The notes under the pieces were generated by a model. The model was not told the origin of the DNA. It ran no database searches and saw only the letters and a program-made list of their open reading frames with translations. Of a stretch of DNA of 64,000 nucleotides, positions 27,920-36,867 are shown in pieces. The position numbers were made by a program, and so were the translations under genes. The stretch comes from Glycomyces sp. NRRL B-16210. GTDB lineage: Bacteria > Actinomycetota > Actinomycetes > Mycobacteriales > Micromonosporaceae. The stretch lies in assembly GCF_000719515.1 (NCBI RefSeq), contig NZ_JOGR01000010.1, forward strand, positions 124,001 to 188,000, written 5' to 3'. Every line of letters begins with the position of its first letter. The stretch's first letter is position 1.

Positions 27920-28945
27920 ATGAGCCCCACCCCTGCCCCCGCTCCCGAAGGTCCCTTGACGATCGCGCAGCTCGCGGCCCTCGCGGGAGTCTCCACCGCC
28001 ACCGTCTCCAAGGTCGTCAACGGCCGCTCCGACGTCGCCGCCGCGACCCGCGAGCAGGTCGAGGACCTCATCCGGAGCCACGGCTACCGGCGCCAGCGCC
28101 GCCCCACGAAGTCGTCGGCGCTCATCGACGTGCTCTTCCACGAGCTGCGCGGCCTCTACGCGATCGAGATCCTCAACGGCGTCGAGGAGGTGGCCCGCGA
28201 GCACCGGCTCGGCGTGGTCGTCTCCGAGCTCGGCGGTCGCCACACGCCCGGGCAGGGCTGGATCGAGGACGTGCTCGCCCGCCGCCCGGTCGGCGTGGTC
28301 TCCGTGTTCTCCGGGCTCACGGTCGAGCAGAGCGAGCGGCTCTACAGCCGCGACATCCCGCTGGTGCTGCTGGACCCGACCGGCGACCCCGACCACGACG
28401 CGCCCTCGGTGGGCGCGAGCAGTTGGAACGGCGGGCTCACGGCGGCGCGGCACCTCGTGGGCCTGGGGCACCGGCGCATCGCGGTCATCACCGGGCCCGA
28501 CCACATGGAGGCCAGCCGGGCCCGGCTCGACGGCTTCCGCGCCGGTCTGGAGCTCGCGGGCGCCGCCCTGCATCCGGAGCTCGAACGCCACGGGGACTTC
28601 ATGATCGAGGGCGGGCGCGAGCACGCCCGGGCGCTCCTGCGCCTAGACGACCCGCCGACGGCCGTCTTCGCGTGCAACGACGGCACGGCGGTGGGGGTCT
28701 ACCACGCCGCGGCGGAGCTGGGCGTGCGCATCCCCGAGGACCTCAGCGTCGTCGGCTTCGACGACCTCCCCGACGCGAAGTGGATGATCCCGCCGCTCAC
28801 CACGATCCGCCAGCCCCTCAAGGAGATGGGGTCCGCCGCCGCGGACATGGTCGTCGCGCTCGCCTCGGGCGAGCCGCTCGCGCAGCAGCGGCGGGAGCTC
28901 GCCACGGCGCTGGTCGTGCGCCGGAGCACCGGCGCTCCGGAGTAG
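27920..28945 (+). CDS. LacI-family regulator
   Basis: A 341-residue LacI/GalR regulator with HTH 'LTIAQLAALAGVSTATVSKVVNGRSDV' and periplasmic-binding-like sensor domain ('LIDVLFHELRGLYAIEILNGVEE', 'VFACNDGTAVGVYHAA', 'DLSVVGFDDLPDAKWMIPPLTTIRQPL'), as in XylR-like actinomycete regulators of xylan/arabinan genes. Divergent from the GH62 gene. A TAGACT -10-like element ends 5 bp before the ATG, so the transcript may be near leaderless. It converges with the ROK gene 3 bp away. Confidence 0.92.
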   Translation: MSPTPAPAPEGPLTIAQLAALAGVSTATVSKVVNGRSDVAAATREQVEDLIRSHGYRRQRRPTKSSALIDVLFHELRGLYAIEILNGVEEVAREHRLGVVVSELGGRHTPGQGWIEDVLARRPVGVVSVFSGLTVEQSERLYSRDIPLVLLDPTGDPDHDAPSVGASSWNGGLTAARHLVGLGHRRIAVITGPDHMEASRARLDGFRAGLELAGAALHPELERHGDFMIEGGREHARALLRLDDPPTAVFACNDGTAVGVYHAAAELGVRIPEDLSVVGFDDLPDAKWMIPPLTTIRQPLKEMGSAAADMVVALASGEPLAQQRRELATALVVRRSTGAPE

Positions 28946-28948
28946 GCG

Positions 28949-30157
28949 TCAGGGGCGCGAGCGCGAGCCGATGGACTTGATGCCGTTGAGGTGCCCTTCC
29001 AGGGCGAGGGCCGCCGCGCCGAGGAGGACCATGTTGCGGCTCTGCTCGTCGAGTTTGACGCGGAGCGCGCCGAGGGCCGATTCGAGCACGTGGTCGCCGA
29101 GGCGGGCCTCGAGTTCGGGGAGCAGCGCCTCGCCCAGGACGCTGGAGACCCATCCGGTGAACACCACCAGGTCGGGGTTGACGAGGTTGACGAGGTTGGC
29201 GACGCCGATCGCCATATAGCGGGCGGTCGCCTCGACCGTCCGGACCGCGGGCTCCTCGCCGGCCTTCCAGGCGTCGACGAGGGCCTCGATCCCGCTCTCC
29301 TGCGTGTCCCATTCGTGCGCGCCGCCGGAGGCCGCGGCCCACTCGCGGAGAATCGCGGGGGCGCCGATGCGGGCCTCGATGCAGCCGCGGCGCCCGCATC
29401 GACACACCGGGCCGTCGGCGTCGATGACGGTGTGGCCCCACTCCCCCGCCGAGTTGGTGGCGCCGCGGTAGAGCTTCCCGTCGAAGGCGAGCCCGACGCC
29501 GACGCCGGTGCCGAGGACGACGACGGCGAGCCGCTCGACGCCGCGGCCGTCGCCGAACCACAGCTCGCCCGCGGTCACGGTCTTCAGCGAGTTGTCCAGG
29601 TAGATGGGCGCTTCGAGGCCGAGCCGTTCGGCCAGCAACTGCTTGAAGGCCACATCGCGCCAGTTCCAGTTGGGGGTGAACACGGAGATGCCCCCGGCGA
29701 CGTCGACCTGGCCGGGCAGGCTCACGCCGAGGCCGAGGATCTCGCGTCCGGCGAGGCGCCCGCGCAGGTCCGCCATCCCCGAGGCGATGTGGTCCAGCAG
29801 CTTCTCGGGGGTGTCCTCGGCCAGGTCCACCTGCTCCTCGATGCGGTGCAGCACTTGCAGTGCGAGGTCGTAGGCCTCGAACTTGACGTAGGTGGTGGCG
29901 ACGTCCACGCCGATGAGGACCCCGCCTTCGGTGTTGGGCGCCAGCAGCATTCGCGGCCTGCCGCCGCCGGAGTCCTCCCATCCGGCCTCGACCACCACGC
30001 CGAGGTCGATCAGCTCCGCGACCAGGTTCGAGACGGTGGCGACGCTGAGGCCGGTCTTCACCGCCAGGTGCGGCCGGGAGGAGGGGTGGTCCGCGAGGAG
30101 ATGCCTGAGCATCGAAAAACAGTTTCGAAGGCGGATGCCGCGGGAGGAGGACTGCAT
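28949..30157 (-). CDS. ROK-family transcriptional repressor (NagC/XylR type)
   Basis: A 402-residue ROK protein with an N-terminal winged helix ('LAVKTGLSVATVSNLVAELIDLGVV') and a kinase-like domain ('IGVDVATTYVKFEAYD', 'VVVLGTGVGVGLAFDGKLYRG') with the zinc motif 'CRCGRRGCIEAR'. The HTH makes it a repressor, not an enzyme. It is sandwiched between plant-polysaccharide genes, so a pentose or galactose ligand is likely. The ATG at 30157 keeps the full HTH but lacks a clear ribosome site. Confidence 0.9.
   Translation of the reverse strand: MQSSSRGIRLRNCFSMLRHLLADHPSSRPHLAVKTGLSVATVSNLVAELIDLGVVVEAGWEDSGGGRPRMLLAPNTEGGVLIGVDVATTYVKFEAYDLALQVLHRIEEQVDLAEDTPEKLLDHIASGMADLRGRLAGREILGLGVSLPGQVDVAGGISVFTPNWNWRDVAFKQLLAERLGLEAPIYLDNSLKTVTAGELWFGDGRGVERLAVVVLGTGVGVGLAFDGKLYRGATNSAGEWGHTVIDADGPVCRCGRRGCIEARIGAPAILREWAAASGGAHEWDTQESGIEALVDAWKAGEEPAVRTVEATARYMAIGVANLVNLVNPDLVVFTGWVSSVLGEALLPELEARLGDHVLESALGALRVKLDEQSRNMVLLGAAALALEGHLNGIKSIGSRSRP
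30112..30128. promoter_or_regulatory. Palindrome inside the 5' end of the ROK gene
   Basis: TCGAAA-n5-TTTCGA is a perfect inverted repeat at about codons 10-15 of the ROK gene. It may be an intragenic autoregulatory operator, sharing the TTTCGA half-site found before the GH62 gene. It could also be chance from codon use. Confidence 0.3.
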
Positions 30158-30277
30158 GGAAGGAAGCCTACGCGGACCGCACCCCTTTGCACATGGGTTG
30201 AACGAAGCATCGGGCGCGGTGAGTCGGGGCCGGTGGCGTCCGCGGTCGGGTGCGGGCGCCACCGGTCCAGGGGATGC

Positions 30278-31699
30278 TTACACGGTCCAGTGCTGGTTGG
30301 CGCCGCCGACGCAGTCGTACTGCTGCAAACGGGCGCCGTTCGCGGTCGAGGAGCTGATCACGTCGAGGCACTTGCCCGAGTGCCGGGCCACGATCTCCAC
30401 GTAGTTGCCGGTGGTGCGCAACTGCCACTGCTGATTGGTGCCGCCGTTGCAGGACCACAGGAGGACCCGGGCGTTGTTCGCCGTCGAGGCGGCGTCCACG
30501 TCGAGGCACTTGCCGGAGGCCTGCGAGACGATCCGGTGGTAGCCGCCCCCGGCGTCGATGAGCTCCCACTGCTGGTTGGAGCCGCCGTGGCAGTCGTACT
30601 GGATGATCTCCGTCCCGTCGGCCGAGGAGCCGTTCACCACGTCCACGCACTTGCCGGAGTTGCGGCCGCGGATGTCCGTGGCGTCGCTGCCGCTGCCGGT
30701 GACCTCGCCGGTCGCGGTGTCGATGGTGACCTGGGAGTGCCAGTCCATGGCGAGCGTCGAGTTCGACGGGAACCACAGCGGCAGCCACACGTAGCCCGAC
30801 TCGTTCGGCGTGCCGCCCCAGGCGCCGGCCCACCGGTCGCCCATGTACAGATAGGACGTGGTCTGGGAGCCGGCGATCTCGAGCACGTAGGTCGACTGGG
30901 AGCCGTAGGTGGTGGCGTCGCCGAGGTTCTGCCAGCCGCTCCACGAGCCCGACGGGAAGTTCGTGGTCGTGGCGTACTTCGTCTGGTTCGGGTTCCAGCC
31001 GGTGGCCCCGGAGGTGACCAGGAAGTAGGTGCCGCCGCGCTTGAAGACCGCCGGGGCCTCGCGGTGGTCGCCCACGAACTGGTGCACGAGCGTCTCGACG
31101 CGGAGGTAGTCGTCCGAGAGGCGGTAGATGTGCAGGTCGTAGTTCTCCCGGGCCGCCGAGATGAGGTAGGCGGCGCCGTCGGTGTCGACGAAGACGGTGG
31201 AGTCGCGCGACATGTGGCCGAGCGGCCGGAACGAGCCCTGGTAGGTGTAATCGCCGTCGATCGTGTCCGAGACGGCCACGGCCACTTCGGCGTCGCCGTA
31301 GTCGGAGCCGTTCTCCTTGTGGGCCCACAGGACGTAGTGGTCGTACTCGGCGTTGTAGACGACCTTGGGACGCTCGATGTTCGCCGGGTTCAGGTCGGGA
31401 TGGGAAGTGCGGGTGAGGATGTCGTTGACGTGGGTCCAGTTGACGAGGTCGGTCGAGCGGTACATGGAGACCGCCTGGAACAGCGAGCCGCCGCTCACGC
31501 GCTGCTCGCCGACCATGTAGTAGTAGTTCCCCTCCTTGATGACCCCGCCGCCGTGGGCGTGCATCAGGGAGCCGTTCGTCGTCGTGATCTGGCTGCCGTT
31601 GACGAAGGTCTGCGGCGCCGCCTGCGCGGGCGCGACGCCCAGCGCGAGCAGCAGCGACGCCACGGCTCCGAGGAGCGCGGCCTTCCATGCCGTTCTCAT
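30278..31699 (-). CDS. Secreted GH43_24-like exo-beta-1,3-galactanase with CBM13
   Basis: A 473-residue secreted enzyme: signal peptide to 'APAQAAP', a five-bladed GH43 domain (about 30-340; 'MHAHGGGVIKEGNYYYMVGE', 'IERPKVVYNAEYDHYVLWAHKE', 'SRDSTVFVDTDGAAYLISAARENYDL', 'EAPAVFKRGGTYFLVTSG') close to subfamily 24, then a C-terminal three-repeat ricin-B/CBM13 module with QxW motifs. GH43_24 enzymes release galactose from type II arabinogalactan. The CBM13 is about 90% identical to that of the broken GH5 gene next door. AAAGG precedes the ATG. Confidence 0.87.
   Translation of the reverse strand: MRTAWKAALLGAVASLLLALGVAPAQAAPQTFVNGSQITTTNGSLMHAHGGGVIKEGNYYYMVGEQRVSGGSLFQAVSMYRSTDLVNWTHVNDILTRTSHPDLNPANIERPKVVYNAEYDHYVLWAHKENGSDYGDAEVAVAVSDTIDGDYTYQGSFRPLGHMSRDSTVFVDTDGAAYLISAARENYDLHIYRLSDDYLRVETLVHQFVGDHREAPAVFKRGGTYFLVTSGATGWNPNQTKYATTTNFPSGSWSGWQNLGDATTYGSQSTYVLEIAGSQTTSYLYMGDRWAGAWGGTPNESGYVWLPLWFPSNSTLAMDWHSQVTIDTATGEVTGSGSDATDIRGRNSGKCVDVVNGSSADGTEIIQYDCHGGSNQQWELIDAGGGYHRIVSQASGKCLDVDAASTANNARVLLWSCNGGTNQQWQLRTTGNYVEIVARHSGKCLDVISSSTANGARLQQYDCVGGANQHWTV
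30288..30672. repeat. CBM13-encoding direct repeat, copy A
   Basis: This segment aligns without gaps to 31828-32212 at a constant offset of 1540 bp; the first ~175 bp differ at about a dozen positions. It encodes the three-repeat ricin-B lectin module of the GH43_24 gene and points to recent module duplication or gene conversion. Confidence 0.85.
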
Positions 31700-31817
31700 G
31701 AGGCTCGTACCTTTCCGGTGTGTCGGTTTCGGTCGTGCGAGGGGATCGGAGTGGTTTGAGGGCCGGTGCCGCCCGGGGTCTCGGTCCGGACGGCACCGGC
31801 GGGCTTGCGGCTGCGGG

Positions 31818-33174
31818 TCACGCGCTCCAGTGCTGGTTGGTGCCGCCGACGCAGTCGTACTGCTGCAAGCGGGTCCCGTTCGCGGTCGAGGAGCTGATCA
31901 CGTCGAGGCACTTGCCGGAGTGCCGGGCCACGATCTCCACGTAGTTGCCGGTGGTGCGCAGTTGCCACTGCTGGTTGGTGCCGCCGTTGCACGTCCACAA
32001 CAGGATTCGCGCGTTGTTCGCGGTCGAGGCGGCGTCCACGTCGAGGCACTTGCCGGAGGCCTCTGAGACGATCCGGTAGTAGCCGCCGCCCGCGTTCGCG
32101 AGTTCCCACTGCTGGTTGGAGCCGCCATGGCAGTCGTACTGGATGATCTCCGCGCCGTTGGCCGAGGAGCCGCCGACCACGTCGACGCACTTGCCCGAGT
32201 TGCGGTTGCGGAGGTCTACTGTGGTGCTGCCGCCGCCTCCGATGTCGTCGCCCCAGGCGTACTGGAGGCGGTCGGCGCCGGAGTTGTTGCGCACCGTCAG
32301 GTTCAGATTGGCGCCGCTGCCGCTGAGGGCGTACATCGAGTACCAGTCATAGCCGATGCTGCCGGGCTTGCCGCCGATCGCGGGCCAGTAGGTGCCGCCC
32401 ATGCCGTTGGCGCGCATGACGTCGGTGACGGCGCGGATGTGGTTGACGAAGTTGTCGCCGGTGGTGGCGCTGGCGTAGTTCAGCCCGTTGTCCATGGGGG
32501 CGCCGAACTCGGTGACGACCGCGCGCGAGGCGCAGTTGCCCAGGCGGGTCTGGACGTGGCTGCGCCATCCGGCGTAGTCGTTCTCGCCGTAGAAGAACGC
32601 GTAGTGGTGGAAGGACAGGAGCGTGCCGTTGAAGCGGGCGTCGTCGCAGATCGGGCGCAGGTCCTGGCTGTAGCCGGTGCCGCCGATGAGGACCCGCCCG
32701 GCCGGGGCCGAGAAGTAGACCCGGCTGTTGGAGCCGTACTGGCTGGTGACGGTGGACCACATGGTGTTGAAGGCGGCCATGTTGGTGATGCGCCCGCCCG
32801 AGGCCGCGCCGTCCTCCCAGTAGGCGAGGATGACCTTGAAGCCGCGGTCGGTCGCGGCGTCGATGGGTGTTGATCGGGAGGCGGACGGTGTTGGCGCCGA
32901 CGGTCGAGGCCATGTCGTCGTAGATGGCGTTGGCCTTGGCCCGCACGGTCTCATAACTGTCGGAGGCGCTCAGGCCGTGGAGCACGAGGGGGCCGGTGCT
33001 GAAGTTGTCCCCCAGCACCGCCCAGTTCAGGCCCCTGAAGTCGCTGGTGGCGGCGTTCGCGGGCGCGGCGCCCGTCAGCACCGTCGCGGGTACCAGTGCC
33101 AGCGAGGCGAGGACGGTGAGCAGGAGGCGGCGCAGGCGGCGCCGGGTCGGTTCGGTGTGTCGTTCGGATCGCAT
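31818..33174 (-). pseudogene. Broken secreted GH5-CBM13 enzyme: frameshift and loss of catalytic NEP segment
   Basis: Start at 33174 gives a signal peptide (to 'ANAAT') and a GH5 N-terminus ('FRGLNWAVLGDNF...TVGANTVRLPIN'). Near 32865-32875 the GH5 sequence leaves this frame and resumes in the next one as 'IDAATDRGFKVILAYWED', with about 15 expected residues missing. Further on, 'SRVYF' joins directly to 'SAPAGRVLIGG'; the usual stretch with the acid/base Glu in an NEP motif is absent anywhere in the protein, while the nucleophile 'TEFGAPM' remains. A C-terminal CBM13 is intact. Two separate deletions, one breaking the frame, indicate decay (or assembly error). The family was cellulase/mannanase-like. 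Confidence 0.8.
31828..32212. repeat. CBM13-encoding direct repeat, copy B
   Basis: Partner of 30288-30672, encoding the CBM13 of the broken GH5 gene. The match covers the whole lectin module and stops at the linker, so the repeat unit is the domain itself. Confidence 0.85.
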
Positions 33175-33229
33175 GTTCTCGTCCAGTCTCGTGCGGCGGT
33201 GCACGTGGGAGCGGGTGGATTGCGGTGGG

Positions 33230-34597
33230 TCAGGAGGTGATCCGGAAGGTCGCGTCGGCCCTCCCTCCGGCGTCGGCGATCGGGTCGACGCGGAGGGCGT
33301 AGCCGGAGTGGCGCACGTACCGGTCCGGCAGGTTGTGGGAGCGGAACGAGGCCCATGCGGCGTCGGCCAGGCCCGCGGTGCGGTGGAACGTGGCGTCCTG
33401 CGCGAACTGCGAGGTGCCGTCGTTCGCGTCGAGGCGCACCGCGTAGTTCGCGTGCCGCAGGTAGCGTCCGGGGAAGTTGACCGATTCGAAGGAGACGCCC
33501 GCGGCGTCGGCGAGCCCGGCGACGAGCCGCCAGCGCTGGTCGGCGGGCGGCTCCATCGGGTAGGGGTCGATCCTGGCGAGGTTGCCGGCGTGGCGCACGA
33601 AGCGGTCGGGGAAGTTGTGGGACTTGAGCCGGATCCATTGGGGCGCGCCCCAGCGCTGGACCATCGCGTCGCGTTCGGCGGCGGTGACGGGGATGATCCC
33701 GGCGTGTTTGGCGCTGATCGGCGCGGTGTAGTCGCGCAGGTTGAGAGCTGTCCACGAGTCACTGTCGATATTGGATGACCGCCAGGCGTAGAACACGGCG
33801 TTCGACGGGGCGAAGGAGTCGCCCCAGAGCCAGAAGGTGTCGCCCGCGTTGGACTTGACGAGGATGGGCGCTTCGATGGCGCCGCCTTGGCGCAGCCCAC
33901 CGGTGATGGTGGTGTAGCTGCCCGGTGCGCCGGTCGTGGAGCGGGCGACGTAGAGGTTGCCGTTGTCGAGGTGCTTGTAGGCGAGGTAGAAGTTGCCGCC
34001 ATGGGCGAGGACGTCGCCGTCGAGGATGTTGGCGCCGGCGTCGAAGTAGACCTGCGGGCCGCCCATGTCGGTGAAGTCGGCGGTGTAGTTGACCATGAGG
34101 ACGTCGCGGGTGCCGTTGTGGGCGGAGTAGACCACGCCGTAGCGGTTTCGGGACGGGTCCCAGAAGGCCGTGGGGGCCCAGGTGTGGGTCGGCATGTCGT
34201 GCAGGCGGACTCGGCGGTAGCCGGTGAAGCCCGTGAGGTCGGCCGAGTCCCACACGTGCAGGTACTGGTTGTTGAGGTTGAACACGCGCCCGCGCAGGTC
34301 GGTGGCGAGGACGGTGAAGCCGCCGGTCTGCTTGCGGATGATGAACGGGTCGCGCAGTCCCCGGGTTCCGGCGGTGGGGGTGGCGACCGGGGCGTTCTGG
34401 TTCAGCGGGGTCCAGTCCAGGCCGTCGTCGCTGACGGCCAGGTGCAGGGCGTAGCTGTCGTCGGTCTCGTCGGGGGACTCCTTGAAGTACGCCATCGCGT
34501 AGGCGGCGGTGGACTGCGCGGAGGCCGGTCCTGCGGGGAGGGCCGCGGCGGTGGCGGAGGCGAGCGCCGCGGCGAGCATGGTCCTGCGGGATGCCAT
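33230..34597 (-). CDS. Secreted GH43-like glycosidase with AbfB (CBM42) domain, copy 1
   Basis: A 455-residue protein with a twin-arginine-like signal ('SRRTMLAAAL...ASAQ'), a GH43-like propeller (about 30-310; 'RGLRDPFIIRK', 'HTWAPTAFWDPSRNRYGVVYSA', 'GAIEAPILVKS') and an AbfB/CBM42 beta-trefoil (about 320-455) with repeated 'SHNFPDRFVRH', 'SVNFPGRYLRH', 'SHNLPDRYVRH'. CBM42 binds arabinose side chains, so an arabinan or arabinoxylan substrate is likely. It is 30 bp downstream of its paralogue and likely co-transcribed. AAAGG lies upstream of the ATG. Confidence 0.87.
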   Translation of the reverse strand: MASRRTMLAAALASATAAALPAGPASAQSTAAYAMAYFKESPDETDDSYALHLAVSDDGLDWTPLNQNAPVATPTAGTRGLRDPFIIRKQTGGFTVLATDLRGRVFNLNNQYLHVWDSADLTGFTGYRRVRLHDMPTHTWAPTAFWDPSRNRYGVVYSAHNGTRDVLMVNYTADFTDMGGPQVYFDAGANILDGDVLAHGGNFYLAYKHLDNGNLYVARSTTGAPGSYTTITGGLRQGGAIEAPILVKSNAGDTFWLWGDSFAPSNAVFYAWRSSNIDSDSWTALNLRDYTAPISAKHAGIIPVTAAERDAMVQRWGAPQWIRLKSHNFPDRFVRHAGNLARIDPYPMEPPADQRWRLVAGLADAAGVSFESVNFPGRYLRHANYAVRLDANDGTSQFAQDATFHRTAGLADAAWASFRSHNLPDRYVRHSGYALRVDPIADAGGRADATFRITS

Positions 34598-34627
34598 GGG
34601 GGGCCTTTCGGTGTGAGGGGAGGGCGC

Positions 34628-36055
34628 TCAGGAGACGAGTCGGAAGGTGGCGTCGGCGCGGGCGGTGTCGTCGCCGACGGGGTCGAGTCGCAGCTCGTAG
34701 TTGTAGTGGCGGAGGTAGCGGCCTGAGTGGTTGTAGGACTGGAAGGAGCTCCACGAGGAGTTGGCGAGGCCGGCGACCTGGCGGAACGTGGCGTCCTGCG
34801 CGAAGGAGGAGGAGCCGTCGTCGGCGGCCAGTGCGAAGTCGAAGTTGCTGTGGCGCAGGAAGTGTCCGGGGTAGTTCACCGATTCGAAGGAGACGGTGCC
34901 GGTGCCGGCGAGGCCGGGGAGGACGCGGAAGTGGGCGTCCTGGGCCGGGCTCGGGTTGGGGTCGATGCGCACGTCCATGTTGTAGTGGCGCACGTAGCGG
35001 TCCTGGAAGTTGTAGGACTGGAGGCGCTGGTACTGGGCCGTGCCCCAGCGGCCGAGGACGCGGCCGCGTTCGGCGGCGGTGAGGTTGAGGATGAAGCCGT
35101 GGCGCTTGTGGGTGCCGCCGAGGTTGTAGCCGGAGACGGTGCGGTAGGAGGAGGCGGTGCCGGGGGCGGTGGTGGCGACGGGCATGTAGCCGCGGCCGGT
35201 GGCGTACTGGTCGAGCCACAGGGCCCATTCGTTGCGGTCGTTGAACTTCGCCCACATGGGGCCTTCGACCTGGGTGCTGACGGTGCCGAGGTGGGAGAGG
35301 TCGCCGATCGCGTTCCAGCCGCCGATGATCGAGTTGGAGCCTTCGAGGGTGATGTTGCCTTCCTTGGAGGCCCGGTAGTAGCGGTAGGGGCCGGCGTTGG
35401 CCTCGATGATCTGGGTGTCGATGAGGCCCTGGTTGCCGGGGCGGTCGATGTAGACCTGCGGGGCGGTGATCGAGCGGAAGTCGCTGGTGCGCGAGTACCA
35501 GATGCGGGCCTTCCTGATGCCGTTGAGGGTGGAGTTGGTGGCCCAGTAGAGGACGTAGTTGCCGGCGGAGGAGTCCCAGATCGCTTCGGGGGCCCAGGCG
35601 TTGCCCGCGGCGCTGATGGACCCGGCGACGTTGAGCAGGCGCGGGGTGCCCCAGTTGACGAGGTCGGTGGACTCCCACACGACGAGATCGAGGCTGCCGC
35701 GGTTGGAGGCGTCGTCCCAGGAGGTGCCGGAGGCGATGCGCAGGTCGGTGGCGACGATCCAGTAGCGGTCGCCTTGGGGCGAGCGCACCAAGATGGGGTC
35801 GCGGACGCCGCGGGTGCCGATGGCCGAGCGCAGGACCACGCCCCCGCCGTTGAGGTCGGTCCAGTTGAGGCCGTTGTCGCTGTGGGAGAGGTAGATCTGC
35901 TCGCCGTCGGAGGACTCGCCGGTGAAGTGGACCAGCAGGTAGCTGGCGTAGGCGGTCTGCGCGGCGGCGGGCAGGGGCAGGGAGGCGAGCAGCGGGGCTC
36001 CGGCGAGCGAGGCGGCGCCGAGGAGGAGGCCCCTGCGTGAGAGCTGTCGGGACAT
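34628..36055 (-). CDS. Secreted GH43-like glycosidase with AbfB (CBM42) domain, copy 2
   Basis: A 475-residue paralogue of the next gene: Tat signal 'SRRGLLLGAASL', GH43 propeller ('RGVRDPILVRS', 'AWAPEAIWDSSAGNYVLYWATNST', 'QVEGPMWAKF') and a C-terminal AbfB trefoil ('SYNFQDRYVRHYN', 'SVNYPGHFLRHSN', 'SYNHSGRYLRHYN'). The Asp in 'VRDP' and Glu in 'VEGP' fit GH43 catalytic positions. Tat export suggests folding before secretion. First gene of a GH43 pair driven from the promoter at 36263-36291. Confidence 0.87.
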   Translation of the reverse strand: MSRQLSRRGLLLGAASLAGAPLLASLPLPAAAQTAYASYLLVHFTGESSDGEQIYLSHSDNGLNWTDLNGGGVVLRSAIGTRGVRDPILVRSPQGDRYWIVATDLRIASGTSWDDASNRGSLDLVVWESTDLVNWGTPRLLNVAGSISAAGNAWAPEAIWDSSAGNYVLYWATNSTLNGIRKARIWYSRTSDFRSITAPQVYIDRPGNQGLIDTQIIEANAGPYRYYRASKEGNITLEGSNSIIGGWNAIGDLSHLGTVSTQVEGPMWAKFNDRNEWALWLDQYATGRGYMPVATTAPGTASSYRTVSGYNLGGTHKRHGFILNLTAAERGRVLGRWGTAQYQRLQSYNFQDRYVRHYNMDVRIDPNPSPAQDAHFRVLPGLAGTGTVSFESVNYPGHFLRHSNFDFALAADDGSSSFAQDATFRQVAGLANSSWSSFQSYNHSGRYLRHYNYELRLDPVGDDTARADATFRLVS

Positions 36056-36262
36056 GTGCGTGTGCCTTTCTGGAGGCGTGGATCGAGTTAGCGATCACAT
36101 AGGGATATCGAGGCGGTTATCCGGCTTGTCGCGATGGGGTGTCGTCCGGCGGTTGCGATCAGGTTCGGTTGTGGCACAAGACCATTGGGTACCGACCGAC
36201 AACGGGGAGGGCCTGCGCGAGAAGATCGCCCGGCGCACCGCCCACAGTGCCGGTTCCTCTCA

Positions 36263-36291
36263 AGGTAACGACAACCCATAGAGAAAGTCAA
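36263..36291 (-). promoter_or_regulatory. Sigma70-like promoter of the GH43 pair
   Basis: Minus strand TTGACT (36286-36291), a 17-bp spacer and TTACCT (36263-36268). It points toward the gene starting at 36055, leaving a leader of about 200 bp. Confidence 0.45.
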
Positions 36292-36385
36292 GTGTTTCAA
36301 TATCTTCTTCCGCTGCGGCCGCACTGGACGGGCGCGCCCTCCCGTTCTCCTGGATCGCCTGCGTCCCGTCCTGAGCTCGCACGAG

Positions 36386-36410
36386 CCCCGGCCGCGAAGC
36401 GCGGCCGGGG
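36386..36410 (-). terminator. Perfect 11-bp hairpin
   Basis: CCCCGGCCGCG and its exact complement around an AAG loop, 41 bp after the stop of the small membrane protein gene. Confidence 0.7.
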
Positions 36411-36450
36411 TGCTGCCGGTCAGTCGGTCAGGTCCGTGGCCGTCCCGCGG

Positions 36451-36705
36451 CTATCGCGGGTCCTTGTTGTTGCTGCGCCACTGGGCGACGCGGTAGACGA
36501 CCGCGGCCACCACCGCGCCCCCGCCGACGACGAGCACTGTCGAGCCCTTGCCGGAGCTGCGGCGCGCCTCCAGCTCTGACACCTGACCGTGGTCGTTTGT
36601 TTCGGGTGCGGCGGCCACCGGAGCGGCGAAGAGGAGGACGGCGAAGGCCGCCGCGATGACGGCGGCCGCCGTCCGGCGGGCGACCGAGGCGAATCGATTG
36701 CGCAT
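36451..36705 (-). CDS. Small exported membrane protein, unknown
   Basis: An 84-residue protein with a signal peptide (about 1-33, ending 'APVAAAP') and a second hydrophobic stretch ('STVLVVGGGAVVAAVVYRV') followed by a short charged tail. It would sit in the membrane with a short outside loop of about 25 residues. AAAGG 7 nt before the ATG supports it as real. The family is not recognised; it follows the large STAND gene but with a 162-bp gap, so co-transcription is uncertain. Confidence 0.65.
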   Translation of the reverse strand: MRNRFASVARRTAAAVIAAAFAVLLFAAPVAAAPETNDHGQVSELEARRSSGKGSTVLVVGGGAVVAAVVYRVAQWRSNNKDPR

Positions 36706-36867
36706 TGTGGAACCTTTCAGGGATTGGGTGAGGGGCGCGAATGCGCCTGACAGGTGCAGACTGCCAGCTCATAGGTCTGAAAGGAAGGATTGAAGACGAG
36801 TCCGGATGAAGACTGGACGAAGCGGCGCCGCACCGGATGGAGTCCGGACGGCGCTACGCCGTGGGCA

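Larger units (their letters stand above)
36056..36450. other. 395-bp intergenic region
   Basis: No protein-coding pattern is seen. It holds the promoter of the GH43 pair (36263-36291) and the terminator of the small membrane protein gene (36386-36410). It is AT-richer than its surroundings near 36270-36310. Confidence 0.6.

Noticed and set aside
33759..36098. A 779-codon minus-strand frame over the GH43 pair
   Set aside because: Arg/Pro-rich +1 frame shadow of two clear GH43-AbfB genes.
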